From positions 3,906,001 to 3,970,000 of the forward strand of contig JBLDXI010000032.1 of the NCBI GenBank assembly GCA_047495785.1: a stretch of DNA of 64,000 bases, in the 5' to 3' direction. A model generated the notes under the pieces. The model did no database searches. It saw only the letters and a list, made by a program, of their open reading frames with translations, and was not told where the DNA came from. How positions within the stretch are numbered: position 1 is the stretch's first letter; each line of letters opens with the position of its first letter. Made by a program: the position numbers and the translations under genes. Below, in pieces: positions 1 to 12,840 of the stretch. This stretch comes from Lepidodermella squamata. Taxonomy: Eukaryota; Gastrotricha.

Positions 1-309
1 ATCACCCCGTTTTCGCGCAGCCCGTCGTCAGCAGCTAGCAGCCCGTCGTCAGCAGCGAGCAGCCCGTCGACATCGGAAAGCAGCCTATCGTATTCGCCGC
101 CAATCACCGTTTCATCCACCGAGTCAACGCCGGAAACTAGGCCGACCACCTGCACCCGTGGGCAGCGAACAGGTGTTAAGTGCATATGTGTTGAGTGTTT
201 CGGCCTGAGCATGAAAACTGTAGCCGGCTTGTGTGAGGTGATCGCAACTCCTGTGATGATGCCTACAGAAAGAGCGATCATCCGCGTCTTTTATGTGGGT
301 GATGAGTAG
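1..309 (+). CDS. 3' end of an unidentified Ser/Pro-rich protein (partial)
   Basis: Frame 1 is open from the first base to a TAG at 307-309, about 102 codons without a start, so this is the last exon, or part of it, of a gene that begins outside the window. The first 45 residues are a low-complexity Ser/Pro/Ala/Thr stretch built on an imperfect SPSSAAS repeat. The last 50 residues are better composed, with four cysteines and a KCICVECFGLSMKTV segment, and look like the end of a folded domain. A run of AATAAA-like sequence at about 411-425 could be the polyadenylation signal. I do not recognise the family. Confidence 0.45.
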   Translation: MTPFSRSPSSAASSPSSAASSPSTSESSLSYSPPITVSSTESTPETRPTTCTRGQRTGVKCICVECFGLSMKTVAGLCEVIATPVMMPTERAIIRVFYVGDE

Positions 310-1623
310 TTCTTGCTTTTCGTGCTTGCTTTTCCATTAAAATCACTTTTGTGTAGTGTTATGTAAATGTCACCACTTGTATAACCTCGTTTTTTTGTTT
401 TCGTTCGTGTACAAAATAAATAAAATAAGCTGGATGCAAGTTTTTGGCTAATTTTCATTCATTTTCATTATCTTAATTCAGGTTGAAGTCCTTAAGTCGA
501 AGTTAGTTTTGAAGGGCCTTGTAGTAGCTGGAAACCAGAAAAAGCTTCGCCGAAAAATGAAAAATATGAAGTCAAGAATCCATGTAATATTTCTGGTTTT
601 TATTAAAGAAAAGGAACCTGTCGTGTATTAGTAGAAGAGAAATTATGCACATTTTCGAGGCGGTAGGATGATCGCAATTTTCCAAATATATCAATCAAAT
701 TTAGATGGATATGCTGATGCAAGTGTCAACTGCTACAATAGGTTCTCCACGACACTGCCACTTACTCGGTACGGCACGTAAATCCTCCAACTGCAAATCT
801 TCGGAGTTCACAGTAATAAAAAAGGTTCAATGAAGGTTCAAAGAGGTTAACTTTACATGACAAGATTGAAAATAGGCTAACCCAGCAGTTGCGATTTTAC
901 TATAATCATGCATTCCATAATAACACATTACTACTTTACAAATCCAAATGCTCATAATTCAAAAGAAGCTCCAAATCGACACGCACGAAGACAAAGAATA
1001 CCTATGATGAACGGAAGCTGAATTGAATCCACACGCTTTTATTCAAATATTGAGCTTCCGGCAGATACGAGCTATGCAATAAATAGCTCTAACGTCGGAT
1101 CGAAATCAAACAGTTCCGCGGTGGGAAATCGCTAAGCAGCACCCAGTTTAGACAAAGGCGGGCTTCATTTCGTTTTGAAACCGCCAAACAGCGTTGCAGG
1201 CATTATGCTGGATAAAAATTCAAAAGTCACAAACGTTCAAATTATGAGGTCTTGTGTCTTACCTTAAATAAGTCGAAGATTAAACCACGCAGACTGAGAA
1301 CTTGCAAATATCGAACCTACAAATTAAATAATTTATTATGAAAGTTATTTTCTGCTAAGACCTTACATTAAGAGCGCGAGTGTCCCGAATAAATTGCAGA
1401 GTTCACCATAGTTCTTAGTCAGAAATCTGGAGTAGTGCTAGATGTGCCAGATGGTACATGAGAAGCCGTCGATATTCGCACAGCAATTCAGCATCAATAA
1501 GCTCAACAAAATAATTCGAAATCACGACGAACAAGGATAAAATAGTTCAAGACAGCCGTGAGAAGTCAGAAGCAGGGTAGCAGAAAGTTCCTAGATTACT
1601 AGACTATCTAGGATAAAGGTCTG
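310..1623. other. intergenic, nothing recognised
   Basis: AT-rich sequence after the partial gene. I see no coding exon, RNA gene or clear repeat apart from a cluster of CTAG tetramers at about 1591-1610 next to the Helitron flank. Confidence 0.4.
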
Positions 1624-1708
1624 TGCGGTGAAACAACTTTTCTGAGACTTCTAGCATTGAATTGGTGTTTTCCACGTTTAGGCGTCATACCCGTTCAGTT
1701 TTTATGCT
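1624..1708. repeat. 85-bp direct repeat, left copy
   Basis: Identical over 85 bp, by eye, to 6246-6330 and in the same orientation. It lies just outside the inferred Helitron 3' end. The simplest reading is that it is a second Helitron 5' terminus in tandem, but it could instead be a repeat into which the element inserted. Confidence 0.8.
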
Positions 1709-1727
1709 GAACTAGCAATTCCAGGGA

Positions 1728-1744
1728 CCGGTCCTTCGGACCGG
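1728..1744 (-). other. Helitron 3' terminal hairpin
   Basis: CCGGTCC, a TTC loop, then GGACCGG form a perfect 7-bp stem. It sits 12 nt inside the CTAG terminus at 1712-1715, the usual place for the Helitron transposition stop signal. Confidence 0.7.
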
Positions 1745-1984
1745 CCAACCGATTGTGTAGACCTATTGAAAAATAAAGGAACCACAAAGAACGCTAACTT
1801 CATTTTGATGAATAACTTATCTGATATGTCCGGCAACGTTGTTGTCGCAGGCCAACGGTTACATTTAACAACGCAAAATAAATTTTCTATAACAAAGGCA
1901 AACAAAATTGATCAATGTCACACTATTAAGGGGAAATGATTTTCTGGTAGACAATGTTAGAAGTGAAATGGCGCTTTTTTCTTG

Positions 1985-4900
1985 TCAAATGGAGTCTTGC
2001 TTTTCGTCGGTGATGAGCTCAATGCGCGGTATGAAGACCAGCTTACCGGCTTGAGATCCGTTGATAATTCGCGCCTGAATGCTGTTCGGCAGCAACTTAA
2101 CAACGGATAGCCTGGTGCCGTTACATAACCCCCCAGCAGGATTCAAGTTTCGCAGCAATATTACAATTGCATCCTTTTTAAGGGATAGTTGATGTGGAGG
2201 CAAAGAAGCAGGCAGGAGCGAGTTTAAAAGCTCAACCGGGAAAACAGGACCTTGGTCTGGGTAGTAAACCTCATCAACGCTGAAGTAATTAACGGCATCC
2301 CCCGGGAACTTCTCGAAAATGCGGCTGTTAATGTAATTAACTTCCTCGTTTCTAGCCGCGAGTATGCATGAATCACCGATTGTTGCGGGGTCAATGTTGG
2401 ATAAGTCCCCATAGGTCAGCTCAATCAAGCGCGGCAAATCGGTGCAGCATTTGAGATATTTTGAGACGTAAATAGAACCAGGTTTGGGGCCAACGTTAAC
2501 ATTTTCACTTGTCTGACCGTTTCCGATTGTTAGCAGGTCATCTTTAAAATGAGGGTTCCCATTCTGCACTCGCATGTTTGTAGCCAAATTGAAAACTTTA
2601 ACCTCTCGCCACAGAGGCGAGCTTTTCAGGCATGCTTTCCAATAGTCCGCCTCACTTAAAGCTCGGCGAACAACGGGCAAACACTGTCTATTACGAAGTT
2701 AGTAGTTCAGTAATGTTAGTTTTTAATACTTGGTTAGAATTGAAATTATTTTACCTAAAGTCTCCTCCTAGCAAAACAACCTTCCCACCAAACGGCAAAT
2801 CAGGCTTGTCCATGAGGTCGCGAAGCGTAAAGTCTAAAGCCTCGAATGCAAACCTGAGTAGCATTGGGGCCTCGTCAATGATTAATAGTTCAGCCTGCTT
2901 AATTAGTTGCGCGGCATGCGATTGCTTCGAAATGGAGCACTTGGATCCTTCATCTAAAGACAACGGGATCGCAAATCTTGAATGGGCAGTACGACCGCCC
3001 TCAAGGAGAATAGCCGCTATACCGGAGGAAGCAGTAGCAAGGCATATTTTTCCCATAGCTCGCAAATGCGCCAAAATAGTAGAGTAGGTGAAGGTTTTGC
3101 CGGATCCACCGGGGCCGTCGATTGAGACAGTGCCAAGTCGATTGAGGACGGCGCTAACAACCGCATCGAAAGCAGATCGCTGATTGACATTGAGCAAAGG
3201 AGTGTTGCGCTGCGCAATAGTCAACTGATGCTCTACAGAATAAGAAGTCTCTTCAACAATTAACCGGTTAGCGGTATTCGCAACAGCCAATTCCGGTAGA
3301 TTGTAACTCGCTAGTGACTTATTGCTTTGGGATAACAGCCGATCGATTTCAGCTGAAGCTTGTTGGTAGATCCTCTCAGAAAAATCGGCATCAGGTTGAA
3401 GCAACCTAGCGGCATGGAGAACATCTTCGGACATGTAGTTTCGAAATTGAATCCATAACGCGAGGGCGTCTGATGGGGCTGAGAATAGCAAAATACTAAC
3501 AAAGAATTCCCTGACATCCTTGGGGCAAGCGTGACTGCAGACTTCTTCCATGGACAGCTTGATATGACTGTCGTCGGATGTAAGGCCGAGTAATCGACAG
3601 GCTTCCTGGAAGGTAGACGCCGGGGGACCGTCAGGCTGAACTCGTCGCAAGTCCTCGAAACTTTTTGCGCCGCTGCGGTGAAGTAGAAGGAGCCACAGGT
3701 AATATAGTTCTCCAGCCGTTGGCGATACCTGGTACATTCGGCCACAGGGTATTAAACCAAAATTAGGGGCACGCTTTCGCTTAGTCCAAACGCGCTTTTT
3801 ATCGTCGTAAGTGTGGCTGCCAGGGAAATCCATGTATTTAACGTGATAGGAGTCGTTATGGCTGGCGTTTTAGCGAAACCAAGCAGTGAGCGTTGACTCG
3901 GCAAGCCGATCGTTAAGCTGCAACTGCTGCATTGGATTGAAATAAACGTTTTGCTCTTTGGGAAGATGAACATCCAAGCGGACGATGAACATCCAAGCGG
4001 ATACTGTTCCTCCATCGGGTATGATGACGTTAGCCGTAATTACTCGATCTGGGCCCTGAAGAAGGTAGGTGAACGTCAATGAACAGCCAATAAATATTAA
4101 ATTTTTATTACCTTGTGAATGTACTTATAGATGTACTTGATGCTCTTTACGGTACTGCACACCTCGAGGTTGATGTGCGCATCGAAGCGTGACGTCAGAA
4201 ATTTGTTGTAAGGTACCACCCAGCGATTGTCGTAGATGAAACTTCTCGCACCGGTGCCTTTCGTCACTGTGACCCCGTTGTCACGTCGGCGATACTGAGG
4301 ATAACCATGGTCATCTAAAACCGTTTCATCGACGAAGGACTTCGGAAATGCTTTGGAGCAGACACGTTTTTCCAGGTCCCAACACGGAGAATTCGTGTGA
4401 CCAACACCACACGGTCCATGCAGTAAACACTTAGTGACTATGGCATGAAGCCTCGGTTCCGTAACTGGGTCGGGAATTTCTGCACATATCAGATTGTCGA
4501 CTTGCTCAGCAGTGCGTGGCTTGTATGGATCTGTCAGTGTGATCAATGCGTGTATGTGAGGCAGACCACGCTTTTGAAACTCCACAGTGTAGATTAAATT
4601 CTTGATTTCACCGAAAGCCTTATTCTTGATAATATGTTTCAACAACTCGCGAACTTTAGTACGAAAAACCCGAACGCAGAGATCAATTCTGTTTAGGGCG
4701 GTTTGGCCATGTAAGAGGTTACGCGTTATCTCCGGCCAAGCAGAATTGCAGGTAAACTGTAGGAAAGACACAAAACATGAGACGATCAACAAAAAATCAT
4801 AGGAAAATGGCACTAACCGTCAAGAAAAGGTCTGGTTTTTTATCTCGGCGAACTATAGCCATGGCATCTTGATAGTTTTGCGCTATTTGACGTGGCGACC

Positions 4901-6246
4901 CTTGCTTACTGGAAGGCAAAACAATGCGAACACGCGAACCAACATCGCTTGCTCCAGCACCTTCAGCAACTGCATCACAGAAACCGCGATAGTTCTCAAC
5001 TCGTAGCGCGGTTTGGTTGCGACGAATGAAAGCGAGATCGTTAGACTCAACCTTGAGCCAGGAATCGACGATGTACTGCTGAAATAATTTGCCGTACAAA
5101 TGTATGACAGGCATCCCACGAATGAAAATTCGATGTTGAATATAGTCACGTGCTGAAATCTTGGTTTGCTTTTGGTTAGGTTTCAAATTGACTCGCTGCA
5201 TGGTGATGTCCCAGCCAAGATCACCCCCAGGGAACATGATCGGATAGCTTAGGGGATCGTAACAGACGTGTGTCTCGTCGATGCGTTGAAGAGGACCACC
5301 CTTCAAACGAAGAATGATGTCTCGATGTGAGCTCTCAGCAGACTCGTCATCGCAAACAATTGCTGCAACCTCATCGTTGGCAGATTGTGGCGCATTATAA
5401 CGCCGGCGATCGAGTCCGTTAACACTTGCTTTGATTCGCATAACTCGTTCAGGAGCTTGCCGAAGAGTATTCAAGCTGTAGTCGTAAATGCGGACGAATG
5501 GATTGACGTCATACATCATTTCTTGCAAATTCGTCAAGACGACCGTGTTAATGTGAATTTCGGATCCGTATTGGAAGTTCTTGCGTATGGCGACTTGCTC
5601 AGAGGAGGATTGAACGAAATAAACTTGCATATAACGGGGTTCACTTCCTTCATCTGGTAAGAGAGCTCCGTGTCGATGGTAGAGAGAACCCTGCACCTTG
5701 AAAGCACCGAAATTTGGCGTGACGTCTTTGCACCCCATCGAAGTAAATGAAAGGCAATTATTGTATTTTCTGTCATTCAGTAGAAACTGAGTCGATTGTT
5801 GTTCTCCTTTGAGTAAGCGTCGCAAATAAAGAGGAGGCTCCTTTATAGGGTCAAGTATAAGCTGACCATGCTGACAGCACTGAGCAAATTCGGGGTGATC
5901 TGGCGAAGAATTAGTTAGGCGTTCGTCAGAGAAGTGTTGCGCACCGCAGTGTTCACATGCTGCATTCATAGGGCCTAAATCGTAAAGCGGCACGTAAGCC
6001 TCAAGATAGGGAGCCATGGCAGATGCAACGTTGGGAATCCAATTGTTTACTGCTACCGGTGCCAGAGGCGCAACAGGTGGTGGCACATTAAAATCTGGGT
6101 TGTCGTGCATTCCTGGGTCGAACAAATCCAAATCTAAGGCGTTCGGATAGTCTTGTGCTAGTAGGGCTTCATAATCACCGTCAATTATTACAGCAAACTC
6201 TCGGATTGCCTGATTGAGAGCTTCTCCTTCTTCCTCAATGGGACCT
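1985..6246 (-). pseudogene. Helitron Rep/helicase gene, broken
   Basis: Minus-strand exons run from about 6246 to 1985. The frame starting near 6246 is a Helitron-like N-terminal region. After an intron ending at 4757 the next exon carries the HUH nuclease: GLPHIHAL (HIH metal site) and later YIYKYIHK (catalytic tyrosines). Following introns lead to RLDVHLPKEQ, then the Pif1-type helicase with GPGGSGKT (Walker A) and LLIIDEAPM (Walker B); an intron near 2680-2750 joins GGDF to the C-terminal part with LRNLNPAGGLCNGTRL. Damage seen: an in-frame TAA at 3870-3872, a 19-bp tandem duplication at 3965-4001, and a stop at 1985 before the last helicase motif (normally xTINKSQGQ). The transposase is therefore probably inactive. 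Confidence 0.8.
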
Positions 6247-6330
6247 GCGGTGAAACAACTTTTCTGAGACTTCTAGCATTGAATTGGTGTTTTCCACGTT
6301 TAGGCGTCATACCCGTTCAGTTTTTATGCT
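6246..6330. repeat. 85-bp direct repeat, right copy
   Basis: Identical to 1624-1708. On the minus strand it ends in a T-rich run and CACCGCAG just before the Helitron coding frame, so it may also provide a 5' UTR or a splice acceptor for the transposase. Confidence 0.8.
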
Positions 6331-8275
6331 AAATAAACACTTCTAGCACTCTATTCAACCCCAAACATTTGCAAAGCCTGAGCGAAAAGCTTCTCGATCT
6401 AGGATAAAGCTCGATATTCTAAAAACTTTCTGTCACCCTGGTTAGAAGGAAAAGGTTAGCTAAGTTAGCTAACTATCAACAAACTATTGTTAACTAACTA
6501 TTGTTGAACTCCAGGTTCTGCTAATACAAGGGTTCAGGCAACAACATTAGTTTCTACCAACAGCTTCAGAGCCACTTCATAACCAATCCAAGCTCAAATT
6601 TAGTATTTCGCTAGTAAATACAACACAGAACAACACTACGATTCATGAAACGATCAACCACCAACACTATGACGCCAACAAATGACTTAGATATGTCTTC
6701 TGTCAACAGTGGCAGCTCCGTAAATATCTTTCTCGACAGAATACAGTCATTTAAGCCCACATCATACGATAAAGAAACAATAGGACAGCTTTAATGTCAT
6801 ATCATCTAAAGAGAATTTCAAGGGCTATCTATTGACATATGAAACACCTGATTACGATCAAAAGTAAGCGTAAGACGGCATCAAAGAGCGATTACGTCAC
6901 AGGGAAAGATAATTTGTTCAAAATCTTCCTAAAATTGTCTTTAATCATGCTATCAACAAAAACCATTCTGCTGGAAGTTTTCTGTCAAATCAACCAACGT
7001 GATTCACAAGGAAATAGCGCCATAGAGGAGATCTCCTGCGGCAATATGATTTTATTTATTCGAGTTATTTATCAATACAAATACTTTAATAATATTTCAA
7101 AGTTTGTTATAAATGTGTGAAAAATAAATTGGGACGACAAAATTGGGATTTCGATCACCTGGAGAAGAGAGAAGACCCGATATCGCGACCCATGTTCTGG
7201 CAATGCAGGTCAAACCTGTTTACCCCTTTTCTAATTACCAGAACTAGAATCATTTTACATGTTGTCTTGAACTACCATAATTACGCGTTTTAGGCACACC
7301 AAGAGTACGGAGTTATGATCTTCTGCGCCTTCGAGAGGTAGCCTCAAACCGTGAAACGTGGAAAATGCTCAGTGATCTAATCCTGACCTCCTCTTCACTA
7401 CAGTGAAATTTTTTAAATGTACACTCATTAATAATGATAATAATAATAATAAGAGTACGGATAACGAAATTTTGGCCTGTGAATTTTGGTTTGTCGTTTG
7501 TCGTTTGTCGCAACGCAAGCTAACGTTATGGTCTTGCGTCTTATTACGCCTTACCTAGTTAAAAAAGTAAAAAGCTTGGGCTATTTTTATTCATTTGCGA
7601 AGCGCAAGTCAAGCTGAACGCTGAACAAGGCTTACTTCAGGTTCTCAATATTTTTTGGCTCCTGACAGCCTTGTTGGCGGTTACCGCGAATCAGGGGAAC
7701 TCAATCTTGGTTTGAATAAGTTACCAGGATATTTGCATTTTTCATAAGCATGTTCGTCCGTCTGTTGTGCTTTTTTATGCTAGCCTGTGGCTTATTGCTG
7801 ATTAATGAAATCGGTAATACCTCAAATGATTTACTTGAACATCTTGTTACAACTCGCCACGCAGCATCTCACTGTTGAACTGCGTAAATACCGATTAACA
7901 CCCGATTTACAATCGCTCACGATCGCACGCATTATATAGATATATATTCCTGCCGCAAACCGTTGATCGCTGACCGTTTCGCCACGGCTCAGAAGTTATA
8001 TGTCACTTTTCTACTCTTCAATGAAGCCTTTTCGGCCGCTCTTACGAGATGATTAATGATTATCAAAGAGCTGACATGGCGAATTATTTTTATGGGACAC
8101 ATATCTGGATTTTTTTGAAACGAGGAGGGGTGCGCGGTGGGTATGTGTGGCGCACGATCTATCTGTGCCTTATATTTTTTTCAAATCCTGTGGGTTATGA
8201 TTTTGAATTACAATGTGTTGTTTTGGTTCGTTTCTAGGCATTTATTCGTTGCCTTTGCTGTTGCCGGAAGTCAAA
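6331..8275. other. intergenic, nothing recognised
   Basis: AT-rich, with a TAA/TGA trinucleotide run at about 7430-7451. I find no convincing exon. A T-rich TTTCTAG at 8232-8238 could be a spliced-leader acceptor or the end of a 5' UTR intron for the next gene. Confidence 0.4.
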
Positions 8276-9958
8276 ATGAAGCTTCTTCCTCAACTCCGAG
8301 TAAGTTATTGTTTGCTATCCTTATTTCTATGTGTTAATCATCATATATCTTAAGGCCGTTGCCCAACAGTCTGCCGCGCGTACGTCAGGGCGCCTTGCAC
8401 AAGAGCCAAAGGTAGTATTAAACATTAAACCCGGTTAATTTACATGACTATGGTGTGAATTTTCTCTAGTTGACTGCGGAACGTCTGAGGATTGTATCTG
8501 TGGAAAATCATTCGCCTGTTACTAGGCTGTCGCTATACGTACGCGCTGGCTCTCGACATGAGAGCGGCTTTAATCTTGGTGTTTCGCATTGCCTTCGGAG
8601 CGCTGCAAACCTTGCCACCAAGAACAAGACAGCCATCGCATTGACTCGCACCGTGCAGCAGATCGGAGCTTCTTTAACTACTACCGGTACAAAAGAGCAC
8701 ATCATCTACTCCATTGAAGCTGACCGTAGCAAAGCAGACGTAGCTTTGGGTTGCCTCATGGAGGTTGTGTTTGAACCGGAATTCCACCACTGGGAAATTG
8801 AGAGCTTGCACCATCAAATGGAAATCGATCTAGCTCTTCACAAACAAAATCACGAGGAGCGTGTTATCGAGTTGCTACACCAAGCGGCTTTCCGCACTAC
8901 TGTAGGCCGCTCGTTATATGCGCCTGAATTTATGATCGGAAACTTCGAAAGCGAACAAGCCAAGCATTACTTTGATGCCCATTACCGACACGATCGCATG
9001 GCGTTGGTTGGATTCGGCTGTCCTCATGATTGGCTGAAGGGTCGCACCAACTCGATTCTCACTGCCCCTCCCCCCTCGGTTCGCCACTTTCCAGTAGGCA
9101 GCAAGCCAGCTGAGGCCCCACACAAAGATAAGCACGTCGCGGTTAATGCTAATGACGAAGCAGCTAAATATCATGGCGGCCAGCACCGCGAGGATGCCGA
9201 TTCGAACCTCGCTTTGATCGCCGTAGCTGGCGAAGGAGTTGCCCAGGGCAGCAAACAGAGCCCGGCCGCCTTTGTCCTCCAGCGTGTTTTCGGCGCGGGA
9301 CCTCGTGTTAAATGGTCTGCGAGCCAGAACCACGGTCGTTTGGCAAAGGCTGTCGCGGGTGCCCTCCCCAGCGGCTCTGGCTTCGCCGTCACCGGTCTTA
9401 ACTACAATTATTCGGACTGCGGTCTGTTCGGCTTCTTCTTGTCGGTCGATCCAGCGCTCGCCGGCAAGGCGGCGCGCGCGGCTGTCCTCGAAACCGCTAA
9501 AATCGCAAATGGCAGCCTGACCGAAAACGAGCTTAAAGTTGCCAAGTAAGTTTAGAATGAAATAAGCCTAGGTAACTGAAGTGATAGGCACATGACAGCT
9601 CCATGATAATGATGTTCAAGACTACAAAAATTGATAACTTGATAAAATTGATTAGGCAACAAGCCAAGGCCGATCTGTTGTTTTCGCTCGAACAAGACGC
9701 GAACTACACCGAAGCTCTGGCCCAAGCCGCGCTCGTCTCCGGTGAACTGGCTCCGTCGCATGAACAGGCGATGGCTCAGATCGACGCCGTCACCATGAAC
9801 GACGTTCTTCAGGTAAGAAATGCTTTTGGCGCTGAGCTCGCTTCCTATGTGCACCCGTTTTTTGACAGGTCGCGAAGAGGGCAGCTGGCTCGCGAACGAG
9901 CATGGCCGCCGTTGGCGACCTGACGGACACCCCATATCTTGAGCAACTTATTTCGTAG
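8276..9958 (+). CDS. UQCRC2: cytochrome b-c1 complex core protein 2-like (M16 family, non-peptidase)
   Basis: Five exons join in frame: 8276-8299, 8354-8410, 8470-9548, 9656-9812 and 9869-9958 (468 aa; family about 450). Core protein 2 sits on the matrix side of respiratory complex III in the inner mitochondrial membrane. The N-terminus (MKLLPQLR, then Ala/Arg/Ser-rich) looks like a mitochondrial presequence. Two M16-type halves follow: LSLYVRAGSRHESG starts the first and the second begins around residue 230. The zinc-protease HxxEH motif is replaced by SHCLRSA, as expected for core protein 2 and unlike MPP-beta or UQCRC1. The C-terminus TDTPYLEQLIS fits the family. The last exon and the presequence exons would be missed without splicing. 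Confidence 0.85.
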
Positions 9959-10445
9959 AGCAACCAGACTGTCCCGAAGAAAAAATAAACCTATCTGCAC
10001 ACCGTTTTCTTAGCAACCATCCTCGCTGCATAAGGATTACACTGGAAATACTATAATAAATATATATAAAATAATGATGATGACGATGATGAAATACACA
10101 CACCGTGAAATCGAGAGAAGAGAAGAAAAGAAACTGCCACGGCAGCCGATTCTCTGAATAATAATTAATCTTTTCTTGATGCGTGCATAGTGTCGTGCAT
10201 GTACGTACCGATGTACATAACTATACTATTTAGCAAACGCCACAGTTTTAGAGTTGCGAAATTACTAATGATGATATGTAAATGTGTGGTTGACCCTCAG
10301 AAAAAACAGAAAAGATTCGGCGCACCAGTGTGCGACGCCTCAACCGTTTAATAAAACGCGAAAGTGATTGTCCGTTTACATTATTTTCATTCTCGATTTA
10401 GCCGCGATTTTATTTTATTAAAAAATTGCTTAAAAAAAATCAACG
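9959..10445. other. 3' UTR and spacer
   Basis: Contains AATAAATATATA at about 10055-10066, a likely polyadenylation signal for the upstream gene, and a short GATGATGAC run. No coding sequence seen. Confidence 0.4.
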
Positions 10446-11311
10446 ATGGCTTCAGGCATTTTATACGGCGCTGTTGTCTACAATCGACAAATTTTATGCA
10501 GCCACCAAGTCGGCCCTGGCTCGTACGAATCCGTCTTCAAGAGCGTTCTGCCGCAAGTTCAAACTAGCCGTAGTGGAGAGAAAACTGCATTCAATGTCGA
10601 CGGGTAATTACTTCGAAATCATTCCTTGGAAATGTATTAACTTGAATTATTTCTAGGGGCCTGACTGTTTTCGTCCTGATTGATCGCGGTGTTGCATTTG
10701 CCGTGATGGCGCCGACAAGTTTCGGAAAGCAGCGCTCTTTCAACTGCCTCGAAGCGCTGAAACGCAATTTCGAAACCGCCGATTTGTTCAGCCGTGTTGT
10801 CGACGCAGGCGCCGGCGGCCTCTCATGGTCGTTCGGTTCGACGCTGCAAATGCAGATGGAGAAGCATTCAAAGGCCGATCCGAGCCAGCAGGTACGCGAT
10901 ATGCAGTCGAAAGTCGACGAGGTAAAGGACGTCATGGTGCAGAACGTCAAGAAAGTAATGGACCGCGGCGAGAAGCTGGACGATCTTATGGACCGGGCAG
11001 AGGAACTCGAAGTTAAGGCTGATCAGTTCCGAAACACCACAAAAGAAGTTCGTAAAAAGTTCTGGTGGGAAAACATGCGAATGAAACTAATTATCGGAGG
11101 AAGGTAAAACATTGTAGAAAATCTCCTTTAATTATGATAAAATAACGTGCTGATTGTTTTCAGTCTTTTCATCATTGTTCTCGTCATTGTGCTTATCATT
11201 TTGGGCACGACTGGTGTATTCGACAGCGGATCGTCTGAAACAAAAACGACAACCCATGCTCCGCCAACGCAGGGTCCGACTACTGCTGCTGTTCTAGCTA
11301 ATCGCGGATGA
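10446..11311 (+). CDS. VAMP7: VAMP7-like longin R-SNARE
   Basis: Three exons, 10446-10603, 10657-11103 and 11164-11311, encode 250 aa in continuous frame. Residues 1-115 form a longin domain (MASGILYGAVVYNRQIL, later LTVFVLIDRGVAFAV). The SNARE motif follows (VRDMQSKVDEVKDVM, with the zero-layer Arg in MDRGEKLDDL). A WW/K-rich juxtamembrane stretch leads to one C-terminal transmembrane helix (LFIIVLVIVLIILG). Unlike most VAMP7 proteins, about 30 Thr/Pro-rich residues follow the helix and would lie in the lumen. The family is tail-anchored in late endosomes and lysosomes and drives fusion there. VAMP7 is the best match; other longin SNAREs are less likely because of the length and domain order. 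Confidence 0.85.
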
Positions 11312-12840
11312 GCGAGTTGAACGCGATCAATCAACAAGTTTTCCTTACCCTGTACTCGGAATATCTATGTCTTCGTTGTTACTATACATTATTACATCGA
11401 ATTTTTTGCTGATGAAAATTCCCGCGCAAAATTATGAACTGCTGATGCTTGCTAATGCTTGACCGCCAATTTATAAAATTTTTGTAAAAAAAATCTTCCA
11501 GAATAGCAATCTATTGCAGGGTCAACTTCGATTGTTCTCTTTTTATTCTTGGGCTTCCTTAACGTTATTTTAACCTAAAACTTCCAGTCAAATCCTTTTA
11601 TATCTCGAGCCATGACTGAAAACGTATTATTTTAAGGTGGCGAGTTTATGAGCCAAGATTATGGTGATATTATATTAATTGAAAACGAAAAGCTGTGTCA
11701 AATGCCTATTTATTCGAGATCGCGCAATATAAAAATTTTATATGAAGTTTTTCTAAAAATCGATGATTTCAGATATTTCGGTTGTTTGTTGAATCGAGTC
11801 TGCGAAAGCGTGCATTGTGCTAATTGTGTTTTATCTGCACGTTGTTTGACAAATTTACTGCTGAAACTTGATTTTCATTTGCACACGTTATTCACACTTC
11901 AAACTGCTGCTGCTGTTTGTTTTCTTGTGAAAACGAAAAACGAGAAGAGATGCAATTATGATGGTATAATTATTAACACTTGTACCTATTAATCTGGTCG
12001 ACTGGTAACGATTTCATTACGACGCAAATGGAGTTGATCGTACAATAAAAGAAAGGTCTTATTGCTTTTGTCTTTTTTGCTAAACGCCTAATGTAAACAC
12101 GTCGCCCAAATTTTAAATCCGCGGCACTAATGTCCGCGCGTGTCGCCCAAATGAGTGCGCAGCCCATTTTGTCTTTTATGCATGGAGGTGTGTAGGCGTG
12201 TAGGCCGCCACGATGCAGTCAATTTTGTTGTCGATTATTAACAATATAGCCCGATATTAAAGGATGGGCTTTTTATTTTTCTTCGAAAAGCAGCATGCTT
12301 GTCTTAGCGCACTTATTCGGCCGGGATATTCGGCAGCAGTGCATCGTTGAATAGCTAAATCAAGGCTTATTAGAGAAATCAAACTCAAGCTAAATGAGTG
12401 CTTACAGCTTTTGAGGTATACTTGAAATCAGGCATAGTAGCCGCGACATCGTCTCGATGAGCCGTGCCAGTTGCTGCAATGATTTCGTTGCGGGCAGTCG
12501 TGAATACCTGGCCTTTGTGCGTCAGATTAGGATTCGCCCTGATAATCTGAAAGCATCATCAGGCAGCTTCCCATCGACCTCGGCGGAGTCGTCAGGGCGG
12601 ATTCGGACTTTCGCCTGGCACCTGAGGTCGTGTTGGCACTTCAGGTAGTGCGTACCATCTCTCTAGCTTTGCTGCTGGAAACGTAATTGTAGCCATTCAT
12701 TTCATAGACGCCGCCAAACAACAAGGGCGCGCAAAGAAACAAGAACGATATTTTAACCGCACGACGTAACACTTCAACACGGCAGAACAGCTTTATACAA
12801 TTGCGAAAAAATAATTGAGAATTCATTGGCGATTGGTGCA
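11312..12840. other. intergenic, nothing recognised
   Basis: AT-rich spacer. Short open frames are present but none has splice context, composition or similarity that I would defend. Confidence 0.35.

Larger units (their letters stand above)
1712..6331 (-). mobile_element. Helitron rolling-circle transposon, autonomous type, decayed
   Basis: The interior encodes, on the minus strand, a Helitron-type protein with an N-terminal domain, an HUH Rep nuclease and a Pif1-like helicase. The 3' end is well supported: reading the minus strand, a 7-bp stem hairpin (1728-1744) is followed 12 nt later by CTAG and then T, the classic Helitron 3' end and its AT target. The 5' end is less certain. It should lie near 6331, where the 85-bp repeat begins; the expected TC reads TT in this copy but TC in the left copy. 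No inverted repeats or target duplication are expected for this class. Confidence 0.75.

Noticed and set aside
7313-7513. 66-codon minus-strand frame across the TAA repeat
   Set aside because: Simple-sequence translation (poly-Ile) with no coding support.
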